The notes under the pieces were generated by a model. That model was not told the origin of the DNA. It did no database searches and saw only the letters and a program-made list of their open reading frames with translations. Of a DNA stretch of 64,000 bases, positions 42,084 through 51,787 are shown in pieces (position 1 is the first letter of the stretch; every line of letters begins with the position of its first letter). The translations under genes and the position numbers were made by a program. The stretch lies in assembly GCA_002428965.1 (NCBI GenBank), contig DIYI01000016.1, positions 83,255 through 147,254 of the forward strand, read 5' to 3'. This stretch comes from Jejuia sp. UBA6058. Lineage in GTDB: Bacteria; Bacteroidota; Bacteroidia; Flavobacteriales; Flavobacteriaceae.

Positions 42084-43712
42084 ATGATAAAGCGCATTTC
42101 GCAACATTTAATTTACTATTTTTCAATTAGTTGTCTTACATTTTTGATTTTTTCCTGCGGAAGCGATAAAAGTAAAAAAAGAGATCATTTAGTATTCCGA
42201 TATAACGAATATGCTAATATTAATACTTTAGACCCTGCATTTTCTAGAACTTTACAAGATGTTTCAGTTACCAATCAGTTATTTAATGGTTTGGTTCAGC
42301 TAGATGATCAACTAAATATTTTACCCTGTATTGCGAAAGATTGGCGTATTTCAGAAGATGGCAAAATATATACGTTTCACTTGCGGAATGACATCTACTT
42401 TCATAAACATCCGCTTTTTGGAAAAGATTCCACCAGATCTGTTGTTGCCAACGATTTTACCTATAGTTTAAATCGTTTACGGGATGAAAAACTGGCAGCT
42501 CCAGGTGGCTGGGTTTTAAACAAGGTAGATGATTTTAAGGCAACTAACGATACTATTTTTGAAATTACGTTAAAACAACCTTTCCCTGCCTTTATTGGAC
42601 TGTTGACTATGAAATATTGTTCTGTAGTTCCTAAAGAAATAGTAGAACATTATGGTTCTGAATTTCGTTCGCATCCAATCGGTACAGGCCCTTTTAAATT
42701 TAAGAGATGGGAAGAAAATGTAAAATTGGTATTTAGAAGAAATGAAAACTATTTTGAAGAAGATGAAAAAGGCCATCAACTACCCTATCTGGAAGCCATT
42801 GCATTGACCTTTTTACCTGATAAACAAAGTGAATTTTTGCAATTTGCCCAAGGAAATATTGATTATCTGCAAAGTTTAGACGCCTCTTATAAAGACGAAT
42901 TGCTTACAGCGGATGGACGGTTAATAGAGAAATACACCAAGACCGTGAAAATGACAACCGGCCCGTATTTAAACTCTGAATATTTGGGATTTTATTTGGA
43001 TTCCGAAACACCTGAAATTCAATCTAAACTGATAAGGCAAGCTATTAATTATGGTTTTGATAAACAGAAAATGATTACTTATTTGCGTAACGGTATTGGT
43101 AATCCGGCTAATGGTGGCTTTATTCCTATTGGTTTACCGGGGCACAGTAAAACGATAGGTTACAATTACAAACCTGAAAAAGCAAAACAACTTATTGAGC
43201 AATTTAAAAAAGAAAGTGGTATTGAAAATCCAGAGATTACTTTGGTAACTTCTAGCAATTATTTAAGTTTTTGTGAATTTATTCAGCGTGAATTAGAAAA
43301 AGCAGGATTAACCATAAATGTTGATGTTATGCCTGAAGCTACACTACGGGCTTCACGGTCTCATGGAAAAGTAGATATGTTTAGAAGTTCGTGGGTAGCT
43401 GATTATATGGATGCTGAAAACTATCTATCCATTTTTTATAGCAAGAATTTTGCACCCGATGGCTCTAATTATTTTCATTTTAAAAACAAAACTGTAGATA
43501 GTTTGTATAATAAAGCGTTTACTATTTCGAATATTGAAGAACGAAAGCACCTATACACAACCATCGATTCCATAGCTATGGAAAATGCCATAATGGTGCC
43601 TTTATTTTATGATGAAGTAGTGCGTTTTACCAGAAAAAATGTTGAAGGTTTAGGCATTAATCCTATCAATATTTTGGATTTGAGGCGTGTAAAAAAGTCT
43701 ATTTTGGACTAA
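42084..43712 (+). CDS. ABC transporter substrate-binding lipoprotein, family 5 (peptide type)
   Basis: A 542-residue lipoprotein (lipid Cys25 in FLIFSCGSDKS) of the extracellular solute-binding family 5, as in DppA and OppA. Family motifs are YNEYANINTLDPAFSRTLQD at the start, IAKDWRISEDGKIYTFHLRN, and GTGPFKFKRWEEN. It would bind peptides or nickel-type ligands for an ABC importer, but no permease or ATPase genes adjoin it, so the partner is elsewhere or it acts alone. Its 3' end overlaps the convergent PD40 gene by 14 bp. Confidence 0.87.
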   Translation: MIKRISQHLIYYFSISCLTFLIFSCGSDKSKKRDHLVFRYNEYANINTLDPAFSRTLQDVSVTNQLFNGLVQLDDQLNILPCIAKDWRISEDGKIYTFHLRNDIYFHKHPLFGKDSTRSVVANDFTYSLNRLRDEKLAAPGGWVLNKVDDFKATNDTIFEITLKQPFPAFIGLLTMKYCSVVPKEIVEHYGSEFRSHPIGTGPFKFKRWEENVKLVFRRNENYFEEDEKGHQLPYLEAIALTFLPDKQSEFLQFAQGNIDYLQSLDASYKDELLTADGRLIEKYTKTVKMTTGPYLNSEYLGFYLDSETPEIQSKLIRQAINYGFDKQKMITYLRNGIGNPANGGFIPIGLPGHSKTIGYNYKPEKAKQLIEQFKKESGIENPEITLVTSSNYLSFCEFIQRELEKAGLTINVDVMPEATLRASRSHGKVDMFRSSWVADYMDAENYLSIFYSKNFAPDGSNYFHFKNKTVDSLYNKAFTISNIEERKHLYTTIDSIAMENAIMVPLFYDEVVRFTRKNVEGLGINPINILDLRRVKKSILD

Positions 43713-44610
43713 AATAATAAATATCATCATCTCCCTTTCCACCACTGCGTTTTGATACTAATAATCCAGATTTTCCATCTTCAAATAACAGATATGAAAA
43801 ATCATCCTGAACACTATTTAAAGGCCTAAGTAGTTTTTCAGCTTTCAAAAATGCACCAATGGAATCTATTGCACTTTTATAAATATCATAACCTCCAAAA
43901 CCGTTTCTTCTATCAGAAGAAAAATAAAGGGCATTATCAGTTATTATTGGAAACATTTCGCGGCTGTATGAATTCACTCTATACCCTAAGTTAAGAGGTT
44001 CACTAAAAATACTATCATCCAGTATGTCAACCCTAAAAATATCAGATCCCCCTTTTGTTGATTGTCTACCCCCTTTTATATTGGCTGTAAAGTATAGTGC
44101 TTTTCCATCACTACTTAACGCAGGATGTCCGTAGGAAAATCTAGGTTGACAAAACGGTAACACTTTAAAGTTTGTATAGCCAACACCGCTTTTAAACTCC
44201 CCCACTTCCAAATGAAAATTGGCTTTATTAAACTTACCTTTTGGCATGTTTTTACTGGTATAGGTAGTCATAATATAAATCTTGCCTCCATCTGCACTTA
44301 TTGCAGCACTTGTTATGGAACCTAAACCAGATAAGGGATCAATCCTTATTTCTTCAATACCAAATATTTGTCCTTGGCTATCAATCTTTCCCTTATAGAT
44401 GGAAAGCACGCCTTCACCACTAAAAGCTACTTTTACCTTACCATTCTTTTTAAGTTTATAGGATGTAAAAATGACTTGATTGCCTGAAACTGGCATTATA
44501 CCAAAATGTGGATATTCAGTATTGATGTCAAGGTTTTTTATATCAATATCAAATTCTTGAGCAAGACCAACAAAACTGAGAAGCAGAAAGGTTAATAGCT
44601 GTATTTTCAA
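43699..44610 (-). CDS. Exported PD40 beta-propeller protein
   Basis: A 303-residue protein with a signal peptide (1-17, ending GLAQ) and a WD40-like/PD40 beta-propeller. Typical blade motifs are ALSSDGKALYFTANIKGGR and DNALYFSSDRRNGFGGYDIY. In Bacteroidota such propellers occur in OmpA-linked and T9SS-related proteins, but here no OmpA domain follows. Its gene converges on the peptide-binding-protein gene, sharing 14 bases at the ends. Function is unknown. Confidence 0.75.
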   Translation of the reverse strand: MKIQLLTFLLLSFVGLAQEFDIDIKNLDINTEYPHFGIMPVSGNQVIFTSYKLKKNGKVKVAFSGEGVLSIYKGKIDSQGQIFGIEEIRIDPLSGLGSITSAAISADGGKIYIMTTYTSKNMPKGKFNKANFHLEVGEFKSGVGYTNFKVLPFCQPRFSYGHPALSSDGKALYFTANIKGGRQSTKGGSDIFRVDILDDSIFSEPLNLGYRVNSYSREMFPIITDNALYFSSDRRNGFGGYDIYKSAIDSIGAFLKAEKLLRPLNSVQDDFSYLLFEDGKSGLLVSKRSGGKGDDDIYYFSPK

Positions 44611-44669
44611 AATTCTAATATTTGAACTTCAAATATACAAATCTTTAAAAGTTAGAGAGTTAAGAATCG

Positions 44670-45845
44670 TTATTCTCTTCGATATTTTTTGGTTTCTTCA
44701 AAAACGTGCTCTAAAATGGCTTTATCCTCTTCTGTCAGGTCGATATTCCTTCTCATCATCACCACTTCGGCAACTTCAAAAGCTTTCTTAGTTAAATATG
44801 TTTTAAAACCACTATTACCTCCCCAACTAAAACTGGGCACAAAATTTCGCGGAAAACCGCTGCCAAAAATGTTTGCACTTACACCGACTACGGTTCCCGT
44901 ATTAAACATGGTATTTATCCCGCATTTACTGTGGTCTCCCATCATTAAACCACAAAACTGCAAACCTGTTCTTGCAAAACCTTCAGTTTGGTAATCCCAT
45001 AGGCGTACTTCGGCATAATTATTTTTAAGATTGGAGTTATTGGTGTCAGCTCCAAGATTACACCATTCGCCTAACACAGAATTTCCTAAAAATCCATCAT
45101 GCCCCTTATTAGAATACCCAAAAATTACAGAATTATTGACTTCACCACCAACTTTGGAATGTGGTCCAATGGTTGTTGGACCATAAATTTTTGCACTCAA
45201 TTTTACCGTTGCCCCATCGCATAACGCAAACGGACCACGAATAACAGCACCCTCCATAATTTCGGCGTCCTTACCAATATAAATTGGGCCTTTACTGCCA
45301 TTAAGCGTTGTAAATTCAAGGCTTGCGCCTTCTTCTAAAAAGATATTTTCTGGAGCAATTATATTATTACTTGAAGGAATAGGTTGCGATTTTCTATCCT
45401 TTGTTATCAATTGAAAGTCTTCAAGTAGCGCCGCTCCATTTTTAGAAAAAATATCCCAAGTATTTTCAATTTTTAAAACCTCTGCCGAAAATTCAATGGC
45501 ATCGCAAGATTCAAAATCTATATTTTCATCTCCTTCCTTTGCATAAAATGCTATAACATCTTCATCCTTAAAAATAGCCTGATTCTCTCCTAAACTTTTT
45601 ACAGTCTCAACCAACTGTAAATTTGGTAAATAGGAAGCATTTATCATTATATTCTCTGGCATTTCTACCATAGGATACTTTTCCGAAAGGTAATCTTCTG
45701 TAACTGTGGTGGTAGTAGTCGTTAAGTACCACTCCCATTTTTCCCTTATAGTTAAAATACCAATACGAATATCTGCAACAGGTCTTGTGTAGGTAAAAGG
45801 TAGCAAGTTATTACGCGAAGGCCCGTCAAAGAGAATATAATTCAT
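44670..45845 (-). CDS. GlmU-family sugar nucleotidyltransferase-like protein
   Basis: A 391-residue protein. The N-terminal part begins YILFDGPSRNNLLPFTYTRP, a diverged nucleotidyltransferase region, and the C-terminal part is a left-handed beta-helix made of hexapeptide repeats (PIYIGKDAEIMEGAVIRGPF, GGEVNNSVIFGYSNKGHDGF). This layout occurs in the Bacteroidota GlmU-like family. The usual pyrophosphorylase motif GxGTRM is absent at the N-terminus, so classical GlmU activity is doubtful. It precedes no cell-wall gene here; rpmE2 lies upstream in the same direction. Confidence 0.78.
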   Translation of the reverse strand: MNYILFDGPSRNNLLPFTYTRPVADIRIGILTIREKWEWYLTTTTTTVTEDYLSEKYPMVEMPENIMINASYLPNLQLVETVKSLGENQAIFKDEDVIAFYAKEGDENIDFESCDAIEFSAEVLKIENTWDIFSKNGAALLEDFQLITKDRKSQPIPSSNNIIAPENIFLEEGASLEFTTLNGSKGPIYIGKDAEIMEGAVIRGPFALCDGATVKLSAKIYGPTTIGPHSKVGGEVNNSVIFGYSNKGHDGFLGNSVLGEWCNLGADTNNSNLKNNYAEVRLWDYQTEGFARTGLQFCGLMMGDHSKCGINTMFNTGTVVGVSANIFGSGFPRNFVPSFSWGGNSGFKTYLTKKAFEVAEVVMMRRNIDLTEEDKAILEHVFEETKKYRRE

Positions 45846-45911
45846 ACTAAATTATCAAGTTTAAAATCTTCAATCAAACTTAAAGACTATCAATTTATAA
45901 AAGAGTAAAAA

Positions 45912-45945
45912 TAAAAAAGCCTCTCTATAGTAGAAAGGCTTTTTA
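45912..45945 (-). terminator. Rho-independent terminator after rpmE2
   Basis: AAAAAGCCT and AGGCTTTTT form the outer stem, extended inward by CTA/TAG with one mismatch. It sits between rpmE2 and the downstream GlmU-like gene on the minus strand. Confidence 0.75.
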
Positions 45946-45962
45946 AATATATTTGAGTTAGT

Positions 45963-46214
45963 TTACTTTTTAAACTTTGCGTATTTATTTTTGAATTTAT
46001 CAATACGACCAGCAGTATCTACCAATTTAGATTTACCAGTATAGTATGGGTGCGATGTTCTTGAAATTTCCATTTTTACAAGTGGGTATTCAACACCGTC
46101 AACTTCTAACGTTTCATTTGTCGCCGCAGTAGATTTTGTTAAAAACACATCGTCATTTGACATATCTTTAAACGCTACTAATCTATAATTTTCTGGATGT
46201 ATACCTTTTTTCAT
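45963..46214 (-). CDS. rpmE2: 50S ribosomal protein L31, type B
   Basis: An 83-residue ribosomal protein. It begins MKKGIHPENYRLVAFKDMSN and has the type B signature FLTKSTA and ISRTSHPYYTGK. The zinc-binding cysteines of type A L31 are absent, which marks the type B form. It is a single gene, ended by a terminator. Confidence 0.96.
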   Translation of the reverse strand: MKKGIHPENYRLVAFKDMSNDDVFLTKSTAATNETLEVDGVEYPLVKMEISRTSHPYYTGKSKLVDTAGRIDKFKNKYAKFKK

Positions 46215-46369
46215 CGCCTTACGCTTTAAATCTTAATTTTTTAGAGGTGCAAATTTAAGTATTTTTTGGTAATTCGCAACTAATTTTTATTTTTTATTTT
46301 TAAGAAAAAATGTAACATTTTATTTTTATTTCATACTAACCATCAAACTAAAAAATCATCACAAATATC

Positions 46370-46903
46370 ATGGAAAAATCAATTAAATCTATAGCTTCAA
46401 ATTATGGGCTATATCTAGGAATTGCACTAACCCTTTTTACTGGAATTGCGTATGCTGTAAATTTAGACTTATTTACACAAATGTGGTTTGGGTTAATAAT
46501 ACTTGCAGTTGTAATAGTCTTAGGCATTATTTCAATCGCAAAATCAAAAAAGGCATTAGGTGGGTTTATAAATTTTAAAAATGCCTTTACATCTTATTTT
46601 ATAACATTAGTAGTTGGTCTTATTATCGCAACGATTACCACTATTTTAATTTTTGTAGTCATAGATCCTGAAGCAGCTACCCAACTTCAAGAAAAAATTA
46701 TTGACACGCAAGTTGAAAGACTTGAAAATTACAATGTACCTAGCGAGGTTATTGATGAGACCATAGAAAAGATGGAGGCTAATGGCAATATGTATTCTAT
46801 CGGCAACATTTTAAAAAGCCTATTATGGCAAATTGCAGGTTTTAGTGTTGTTGGATTAATTGTTGCGGCCATTATGAAGAAAAGAAACCCTGAGGCAGAA
46901 TAA
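46370..46903 (+). CDS. DUF4199 membrane protein
   Basis: A 177-residue membrane protein with about four hydrophobic helices: 12-30, 34-52, 70-92 and 148-168. The segment KKALGGFINFKNAFTSYFIT followed by the third helix is the DUF4199 signature, common in Bacteroidota. A charged helical part (about 100-140) lies between helices 3 and 4. Function unknown. It lies 40 bp before the GT2 gene, so the two are probably co-transcribed. Confidence 0.82.
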   Translation: MEKSIKSIASNYGLYLGIALTLFTGIAYAVNLDLFTQMWFGLIILAVVIVLGIISIAKSKKALGGFINFKNAFTSYFITLVVGLIIATITTILIFVVIDPEAATQLQEKIIDTQVERLENYNVPSEVIDETIEKMEANGNMYSIGNILKSLLWQIAGFSVVGLIVAAIMKKRNPEAE

Positions 46904-46943
46904 ATTCATTATTTTTGGGGACATTCAAAGAAGTAACGTCTCA

Positions 46944-47888
46944 ATGGATATATCTGTAGTAATACCACTACTTAACGAAGCAGAGTCTTTAAAAGAATTA
47001 CATGATTGGATTGCAAAAGTTATGCAGTCCAATCATTTTTCTTATGAAATCATTTTTATTGATGATGGCAGTACAGATAACTCTTGGAATGTTATTAATG
47101 CCCTGTCGGAAAAGAATAATAATGTAAAAGGTATACAGTTTTTAAGAAATTTTGGAAAATCGCAGGCACTTCATGCTGGTTTTGAAAAAGCACAAGGTAA
47201 AGTTGTGATTACCATGGATGGCGATTTACAAGACAACCCAAATGAAATTCCTGAACTTTACAACATGATAATCCAAAACGGATTTGATTTAGTTTCAGGA
47301 TGGAAAAAAAAGCGTTACGATTCTGTAATCACAAAGAATATACCATCAAAACTCTTTAATTGGGCAGCAAAAAAAACATCAGGTGTAAAGCTGCATGATT
47401 TTAATTGCGGACTTAAATCCTACCGGAAGGCAGTTGTAAAAAATATTGATGTTAATGGTGAAATGCACCGGTACATTCCTGTTCTGGCTAAAAATGCGGG
47501 TTTTAGTAATATTGGGGAAAAAGTTGTAAAGCATCAGGCCAGAAAATACGGTGAAACTAAATTTGGTATAGACCGATTTATTAACGGATTTCTAGATTTG
47601 ATTACTATATGGTTTCTTTCACGCTTTGGTAGGCGCCCCATGCATCTATTTGGTGCTTTAGGCGTTTTAATGTTCATCATTGGTTTTGGTTTTGCTTTTT
47701 ATTTAGGTGTTGATAAACTCTTTATAAACCCCACTGGTAGATTAATTACTGAGCGACCACAATTTTTTATCGCTCTTGCTACCATGATTATTGGTACACA
47801 GTTTTTTGTTGCCGGATTTTTAGGCGAGATTATTCTAAGAAATCGGCCTGATAAAAAGCGGTATTTGGTAAAAGATACTATTGCCTAG
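46944..47888 (+). CDS. Family 2 glycosyltransferase, polyprenyl-phosphate type
   Basis: A 314-residue membrane glycosyltransferase like DPM1 and GtrB, which moves a sugar from a nucleotide donor to undecaprenyl phosphate. GT-A motifs are VVIPLLNEAESL, FIDDGSTDNSW (first Asp pair) and TMDGDLQDNPNEI (metal-binding Asp). KYGETKFGIDRF is the usual motif before the membrane part, which has two helices (about 232-256 and 274-298). It follows the DUF4199 gene by 40 bp. The donor sugar is unknown. Confidence 0.9.
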   Translation: MDISVVIPLLNEAESLKELHDWIAKVMQSNHFSYEIIFIDDGSTDNSWNVINALSEKNNNVKGIQFLRNFGKSQALHAGFEKAQGKVVITMDGDLQDNPNEIPELYNMIIQNGFDLVSGWKKKRYDSVITKNIPSKLFNWAAKKTSGVKLHDFNCGLKSYRKAVVKNIDVNGEMHRYIPVLAKNAGFSNIGEKVVKHQARKYGETKFGIDRFINGFLDLITIWFLSRFGRRPMHLFGALGVLMFIIGFGFAFYLGVDKLFINPTGRLITERPQFFIALATMIIGTQFFVAGFLGEIILRNRPDKKRYLVKDTIA

Positions 47889-47987
47889 ACCCTTTGTATA
47901 ATAATTCGACTACTTCAGCTAAAAAGTTTGCGCCATAATTTAATTTTAAAATAATTTGTACCAGCAATAAAACAACGGCGAAATCCT

Positions 47988-47995
47988 TACTTTTG
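47988..47995 (+). promoter_or_regulatory. -7 promoter box TACTTTTG for the phosphoglucomutase gene
   Basis: TACTTTTG fits TAnnTTTG, 19 bases upstream of the ATG at 48015. No clear -33 box is seen. The leader would be about a dozen bases. Confidence 0.55.
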
Positions 47996-48014
47996 TCGTA
48001 TTAAATTCAATAAA

Positions 48015-49745
48015 ATGATACATATAGATCCTGCGATTTTAGAACGTATTAACGCTTGGTTAACTCCTACTTTTGACGCTGAAACACAACAAACCATAAA
48101 AGACAGTATTGCGAACAATCCTGAAGATATTCAGGAAAGTTTTTATAAAGATTTAGAGTTTGGTACGGGTGGAATGCGCGGTGTAATGGGCGTGGGTACC
48201 AACAGAATTAATAAATACACACTTGGTAAAAGCACACAAGGACTTTCGCAATATCTTAAGGAGCAGTTCCCTGATAAAACGCCTAAAGCTGTTATAGCTT
48301 ACGATTGTAGATATAATAGTAAAACTCTAGCCAAAGTTGTTGCTGATGTTTTTTCTGCAAACGGTATACAAGTTTATCTTTTTGAAGATTTAAGAGCTAC
48401 ACCAGAGCTGTCTTTTGCTGTAAGACACCTAAATTGTAATTGCGGAATTGTATTAACGGCATCTCATAATCCACCAGAATACAATGGGTATAAGGTATAT
48501 TGGCAAGATGGTGGTCAGTTAGTACCTCCGCATGACGCTGCTTTGATAAAAGTGATTAATACGGTTGCATATACCGATATCCAGTTTGAAGCTAATGATA
48601 ATTTAATTACCTATATAGGAAAAGATGTAGATGACATTTTTATTGATGCTTCTGTTGACAATGGATCCGTCGGTGCTACTCAAGAAGCTAAAGACAACTT
48701 AAATATTGTATTTACATCGTTACACGGAACTTCAATTACTACAGTACCTGAAACGTTAAAACGTGCTGGTTACAACAATGTGCATATTGTTGAAGAACAG
48801 CGCGAACCAGATGGTGGCTTTCCAACAGTAAAATCGCCCAACCCTGAAGAACCAGCAGCTTTAAAAATGGCTCTCGAATTGGCAGATGAAGTTGGTGCTG
48901 ATATTGTTATTGGAACAGATCCTGATTGTGATAGATTAGGTGTTGCTGTAAGAAATACGGCTGGCAAACTTCAATTACTTAATGGAAATCAAACCATGGT
49001 GATGATGGTAGATTTTCTTTTGAAAAAATGGAAAGCCGAAGATAAAATAAAAGGAAAAGAATTTATAGCTACTACTATAGTATCAACACCAATGCTTAAT
49101 AAGCTTGCAAAAGCTTATAACGTGGACAACAAAATTGTGTTAACTGGTTTTAAATGGATTGCAAAACTTATCAAAGACTTCCCTGAGTTAGATTTTATTG
49201 GTGGTGGTGAAGAGAGTTTCGGATTCATGGTAGGCGATTTTGTACGTGACAAAGATGCGGTAACCTCAACACTTTTAGCTTGCGAAATTGCAGCAATTAC
49301 TAAAGCTAGTGGTAGTTCATTCTTTGAAGAATTAATAAAACTCTATTTAGAGCACGGTTGCTACAAAGAAAAATTAGTATCACTCACTAAAAAAGGTATT
49401 GAAGGTGCACAAGAAATTAAGCAGATGATGATTGATGCACGCCAAAATCCGCTAACAATCGTAAATGGTAGCAAAGTGGTTAAAATTGAAGATTATGAAT
49501 CGGCAACCTCTAAAAACTTGATTACTGGTGAAGAAACTGAAATTGACATTCCAAAATCAAACGTGATTATTTATTATACAGAAGATGGCAGTCAAGTAGC
49601 ACTAAGACCAAGCGGTACCGAGCCTAAGATTAAATTCTATGTTAGTGTAAATGCTGAATTAAATAGTGCCGAAAACTTTGGCGCTTTGGAAACAGAATTA
49701 GATACTAAAACAGAAACTATATTGAAGGATATGAACCTTATTTAA
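48015..49745 (+). CDS. Phosphoglucomutase/phosphomannomutase family enzyme
   Basis: A 576-residue alpha-D-phosphohexomutase that moves the phosphate between C1 and C6 of hexoses. The phospho-serine is Ser150 in [15 protein letters not shown], the metal loop is [11 protein letters not shown], the sugar-binding loop GGGEESFGF, and the phosphate-binding loop [12 protein letters not shown]. Length and motifs fit the PgcA/PGM2-like branch. The gene overlaps the next one by a single base (TAATG), so the exporter is translated with it. Confidence 0.93.
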   Translation: MIHIDPAILERINAWLTPTFDAETQQTIKDSIANNPEDIQESFYKDLEFGTGGMRGVMGVGTNRINKYTLGKSTQGLSQYLKEQFPDKTPKAVIAYDCRYNSKTLAKVVADVFSANGIQVYLFEDLRATPELSFAVRHLNCNCGIVLTASHNPPEYNGYKVYWQDGGQLVPPHDAALIKVINTVAYTDIQFEANDNLITYIGKDVDDIFIDASVDNGSVGATQEAKDNLNIVFTSLHGTSITTVPETLKRAGYNNVHIVEEQREPDGGFPTVKSPNPEEPAALKMALELADEVGADIVIGTDPDCDRLGVAVRNTAGKLQLLNGNQTMVMMVDFLLKKWKAEDKIKGKEFIATTIVSTPMLNKLAKAYNVDNKIVLTGFKWIAKLIKDFPELDFIGGGEESFGFMVGDFVRDKDAVTSTLLACEIAAITKASGSSFFEELIKLYLEHGCYKEKLVSLTKKGIEGAQEIKQMMIDARQNPLTIVNGSKVVKIEDYESATSKNLITGEETEIDIPKSNVIIYYTEDGSQVALRPSGTEPKIKFYVSVNAELNSAENFGALETELDTKTETILKDMNLI

Positions 49746-51580
49746 TGAGTCATTTTAAAAATATTTTAAGTTACGCAAAGCCTTATAAGCGTTTTGCCAT
49801 AGGACACATTATTTCTAATGTGTTTTTTGCTTTATTTGGCACATTATCATTTGTGGCACTTAAACCTATGCTTGATGTTATTTTTGATAAGGAAAAAACC
49901 GTTCCAAAAATCAAACCAGTTTACCAAGGGTTTGACAAACTGGATGAATTTCTTGGTGATGTATTAAACTACCAAATGCATCAGTTTACAGGAGGAGATA
50001 AAGGCAAAGCCTTGATGTTTACTATCGGTATTATCGTAGTAATGTTTCTTTTAAAAAATCTTTCGGGGTATCTTGCCAACTACTTTCTTGTCTTTTTAAG
50101 AAATGGCGTAATCAGAGACATAAGAAATAAGGTCTATAAAAAAACAATGGAGCTACCGTTGTCATTTTTTTCAGAACAAAGAAAGGGAGATATTTTGGCT
50201 AGAGTAACGGGAGATGTTCAAGATTTACAATATTCGTTTCTCTCGGTTCTAGAACTAATTGTAAGAGAACCTTTAACTATCATTTTTACCATTATTGCAA
50301 TGGTATACATTAGTCTGCAACTTACCCTTTTTGTATTCATATTTATTCCCATTATGGGATTTGTAATATCAAAGATTGGAAAAAGTTTAAAACGTAAATC
50401 AGACCGAGTTCAAAAAGAACAAGGTATGTTTTTATCTACCTTAGAAGAAACATTAACTGGTTTAAGAATTATTAAAGGGTTTAGTGCGGAAAGTAAGTTT
50501 AATGAAACTTTTAAAGAGTCCACCAATAGATTTTACAATTTTTCTAATAAACTATTGAATCGTCAAAACCTAGCGTCTCCAGCCAGTGAATTTTTAGGTA
50601 TATGTATGATTTCAGTTATTCTTTGGTACGGTGGTAATTTAGTCTTGAATAATGATAGTACTTTGGCTCTTGATGGTAGTCAATTTTTAATATATATGGG
50701 GCTGGCTTACAATATACTTACGCCTGCAAAAGCAATTTCCCGAGGATTGTATAACATCAAAAAAGGAGGTGCAGCTGCAGAACGTATTCAAGAAATTATT
50801 GATATGCCAAACCCTCTTAAGGATAAAACAGATGCTGTTGTAAAAGAAGGTTTCAATTCTCAAATAGAGTTCAAAAACGTGTGGTTTAAATATCAAGATG
50901 AATATGTATTAAAAGATTTTAGTCTAACCATCCCAAAAGGAAAAACTGTTGCTTTGGTAGGACAATCAGGAAGTGGAAAATCAACAATTGCCAACCTTAT
51001 TACCCGGTTTTATGATGTAAATAAAGGCGAAATCCTTTTAGATGATATAAATATTAAAGATGTAACAACTAATTCTTTAAGACAACAACTAGGTATAGTT
51101 ACACAAGATGCGATTCTATTTAATGAAAGCATAAAAAATAACTTAAAACTAGGAAATGAAAATGCCACAGATGAAGATGTTATTGAAGCTTTAAAAGTGG
51201 CTAATGCTTGGGAGTTTGTAAAAGACCTTGATGGTGTTTTAGATTATAATATTGGTGATGCTGGAACAAAATTGTCTGGAGGACAAAAACAAAGACTTAG
51301 TATTGCAAGAGCTGTCTTAAAAAGTCCACCGATAATGGTGTTGGACGAAGCTACCTCCGCACTTGATACAGAAAGCGAACGTTTAGTGCAAGTTGCCCTA
51401 GAAAACATGATGAAAAACAGAACATCCATCGTCATTGCACACAGGCTATCTACTATTCAAAATGCTGATGAAATTGTTGTGTTGAGTAAGGGCGAAATAG
51501 TGGAAAAAGGCAAGCACAAAGACCTTATGACTAAAAAAGGCGCCTATCAAAAACTTGTGGAGATGCAAAGTTTTGAGTAA
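49745..51580 (+). CDS. ABC exporter, fused permease and ATPase (MsbA-like)
   Basis: A 611-residue half-transporter that works as a homodimer in the inner membrane. The N-terminal domain has six hydrophobic helices (about 20-340). The ATPase has Walker A GQSGSGKSTIAN (about 401-412), Q-loop VTQDAILFN, signature LSGGQKQRLSIARA, Walker B MVLDEATSALD and the H-loop AHRLST. It resembles MsbA lipid flippases and multidrug exporters. ATG overlaps the stop of the phosphohexomutase gene, giving tight coupling. A strong terminator follows. Confidence 0.92.
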   Translation: MSHFKNILSYAKPYKRFAIGHIISNVFFALFGTLSFVALKPMLDVIFDKEKTVPKIKPVYQGFDKLDEFLGDVLNYQMHQFTGGDKGKALMFTIGIIVVMFLLKNLSGYLANYFLVFLRNGVIRDIRNKVYKKTMELPLSFFSEQRKGDILARVTGDVQDLQYSFLSVLELIVREPLTIIFTIIAMVYISLQLTLFVFIFIPIMGFVISKIGKSLKRKSDRVQKEQGMFLSTLEETLTGLRIIKGFSAESKFNETFKESTNRFYNFSNKLLNRQNLASPASEFLGICMISVILWYGGNLVLNNDSTLALDGSQFLIYMGLAYNILTPAKAISRGLYNIKKGGAAAERIQEIIDMPNPLKDKTDAVVKEGFNSQIEFKNVWFKYQDEYVLKDFSLTIPKGKTVALVGQSGSGKSTIANLITRFYDVNKGEILLDDINIKDVTTNSLRQQLGIVTQDAILFNESIKNNLKLGNENATDEDVIEALKVANAWEFVKDLDGVLDYNIGDAGTKLSGGQKQRLSIARAVLKSPPIMVLDEATSALDTESERLVQVALENMMKNRTSIVIAHRLSTIQNADEIVVLSKGEIVEKGKHKDLMTKKGAYQKLVEMQSFE

Positions 51581-51612
51581 ATCTTCTGAAAACATTTTGA
51601 TATAAAAGAGAA

Positions 51613-51645
51613 AAAAGGATAGTGATTTGGGCAACTATCCTTTCT
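51613..51645. terminator. Bidirectional rho-independent terminator
   Basis: AAAGGATAGT (51614-51623) pairs with ACTATCCTTT (51634-51643) around a 10-base loop. T-rich on both exits, it ends the exporter transcript and can end the convergent serpin transcript. Confidence 0.85.
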
Positions 51646-51787
51646 TTGTTCATGCTAGACTTGGGGACGACTAACATTTATAAGTAGGTTTCTGATACAA
51701 ACATATATCAAATCTAGATACAAACCAAGAAAAAAATGTTTTTTATCGTATTTTTTTGTATTTCATCGATTAAACGCAATAATATTA

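Noticed and set aside
44670..45845. Bona fide GlmU
   Set aside because: The N-terminal pyrophosphorylase motif of GlmU is not present; only the beta-helix part is typical.
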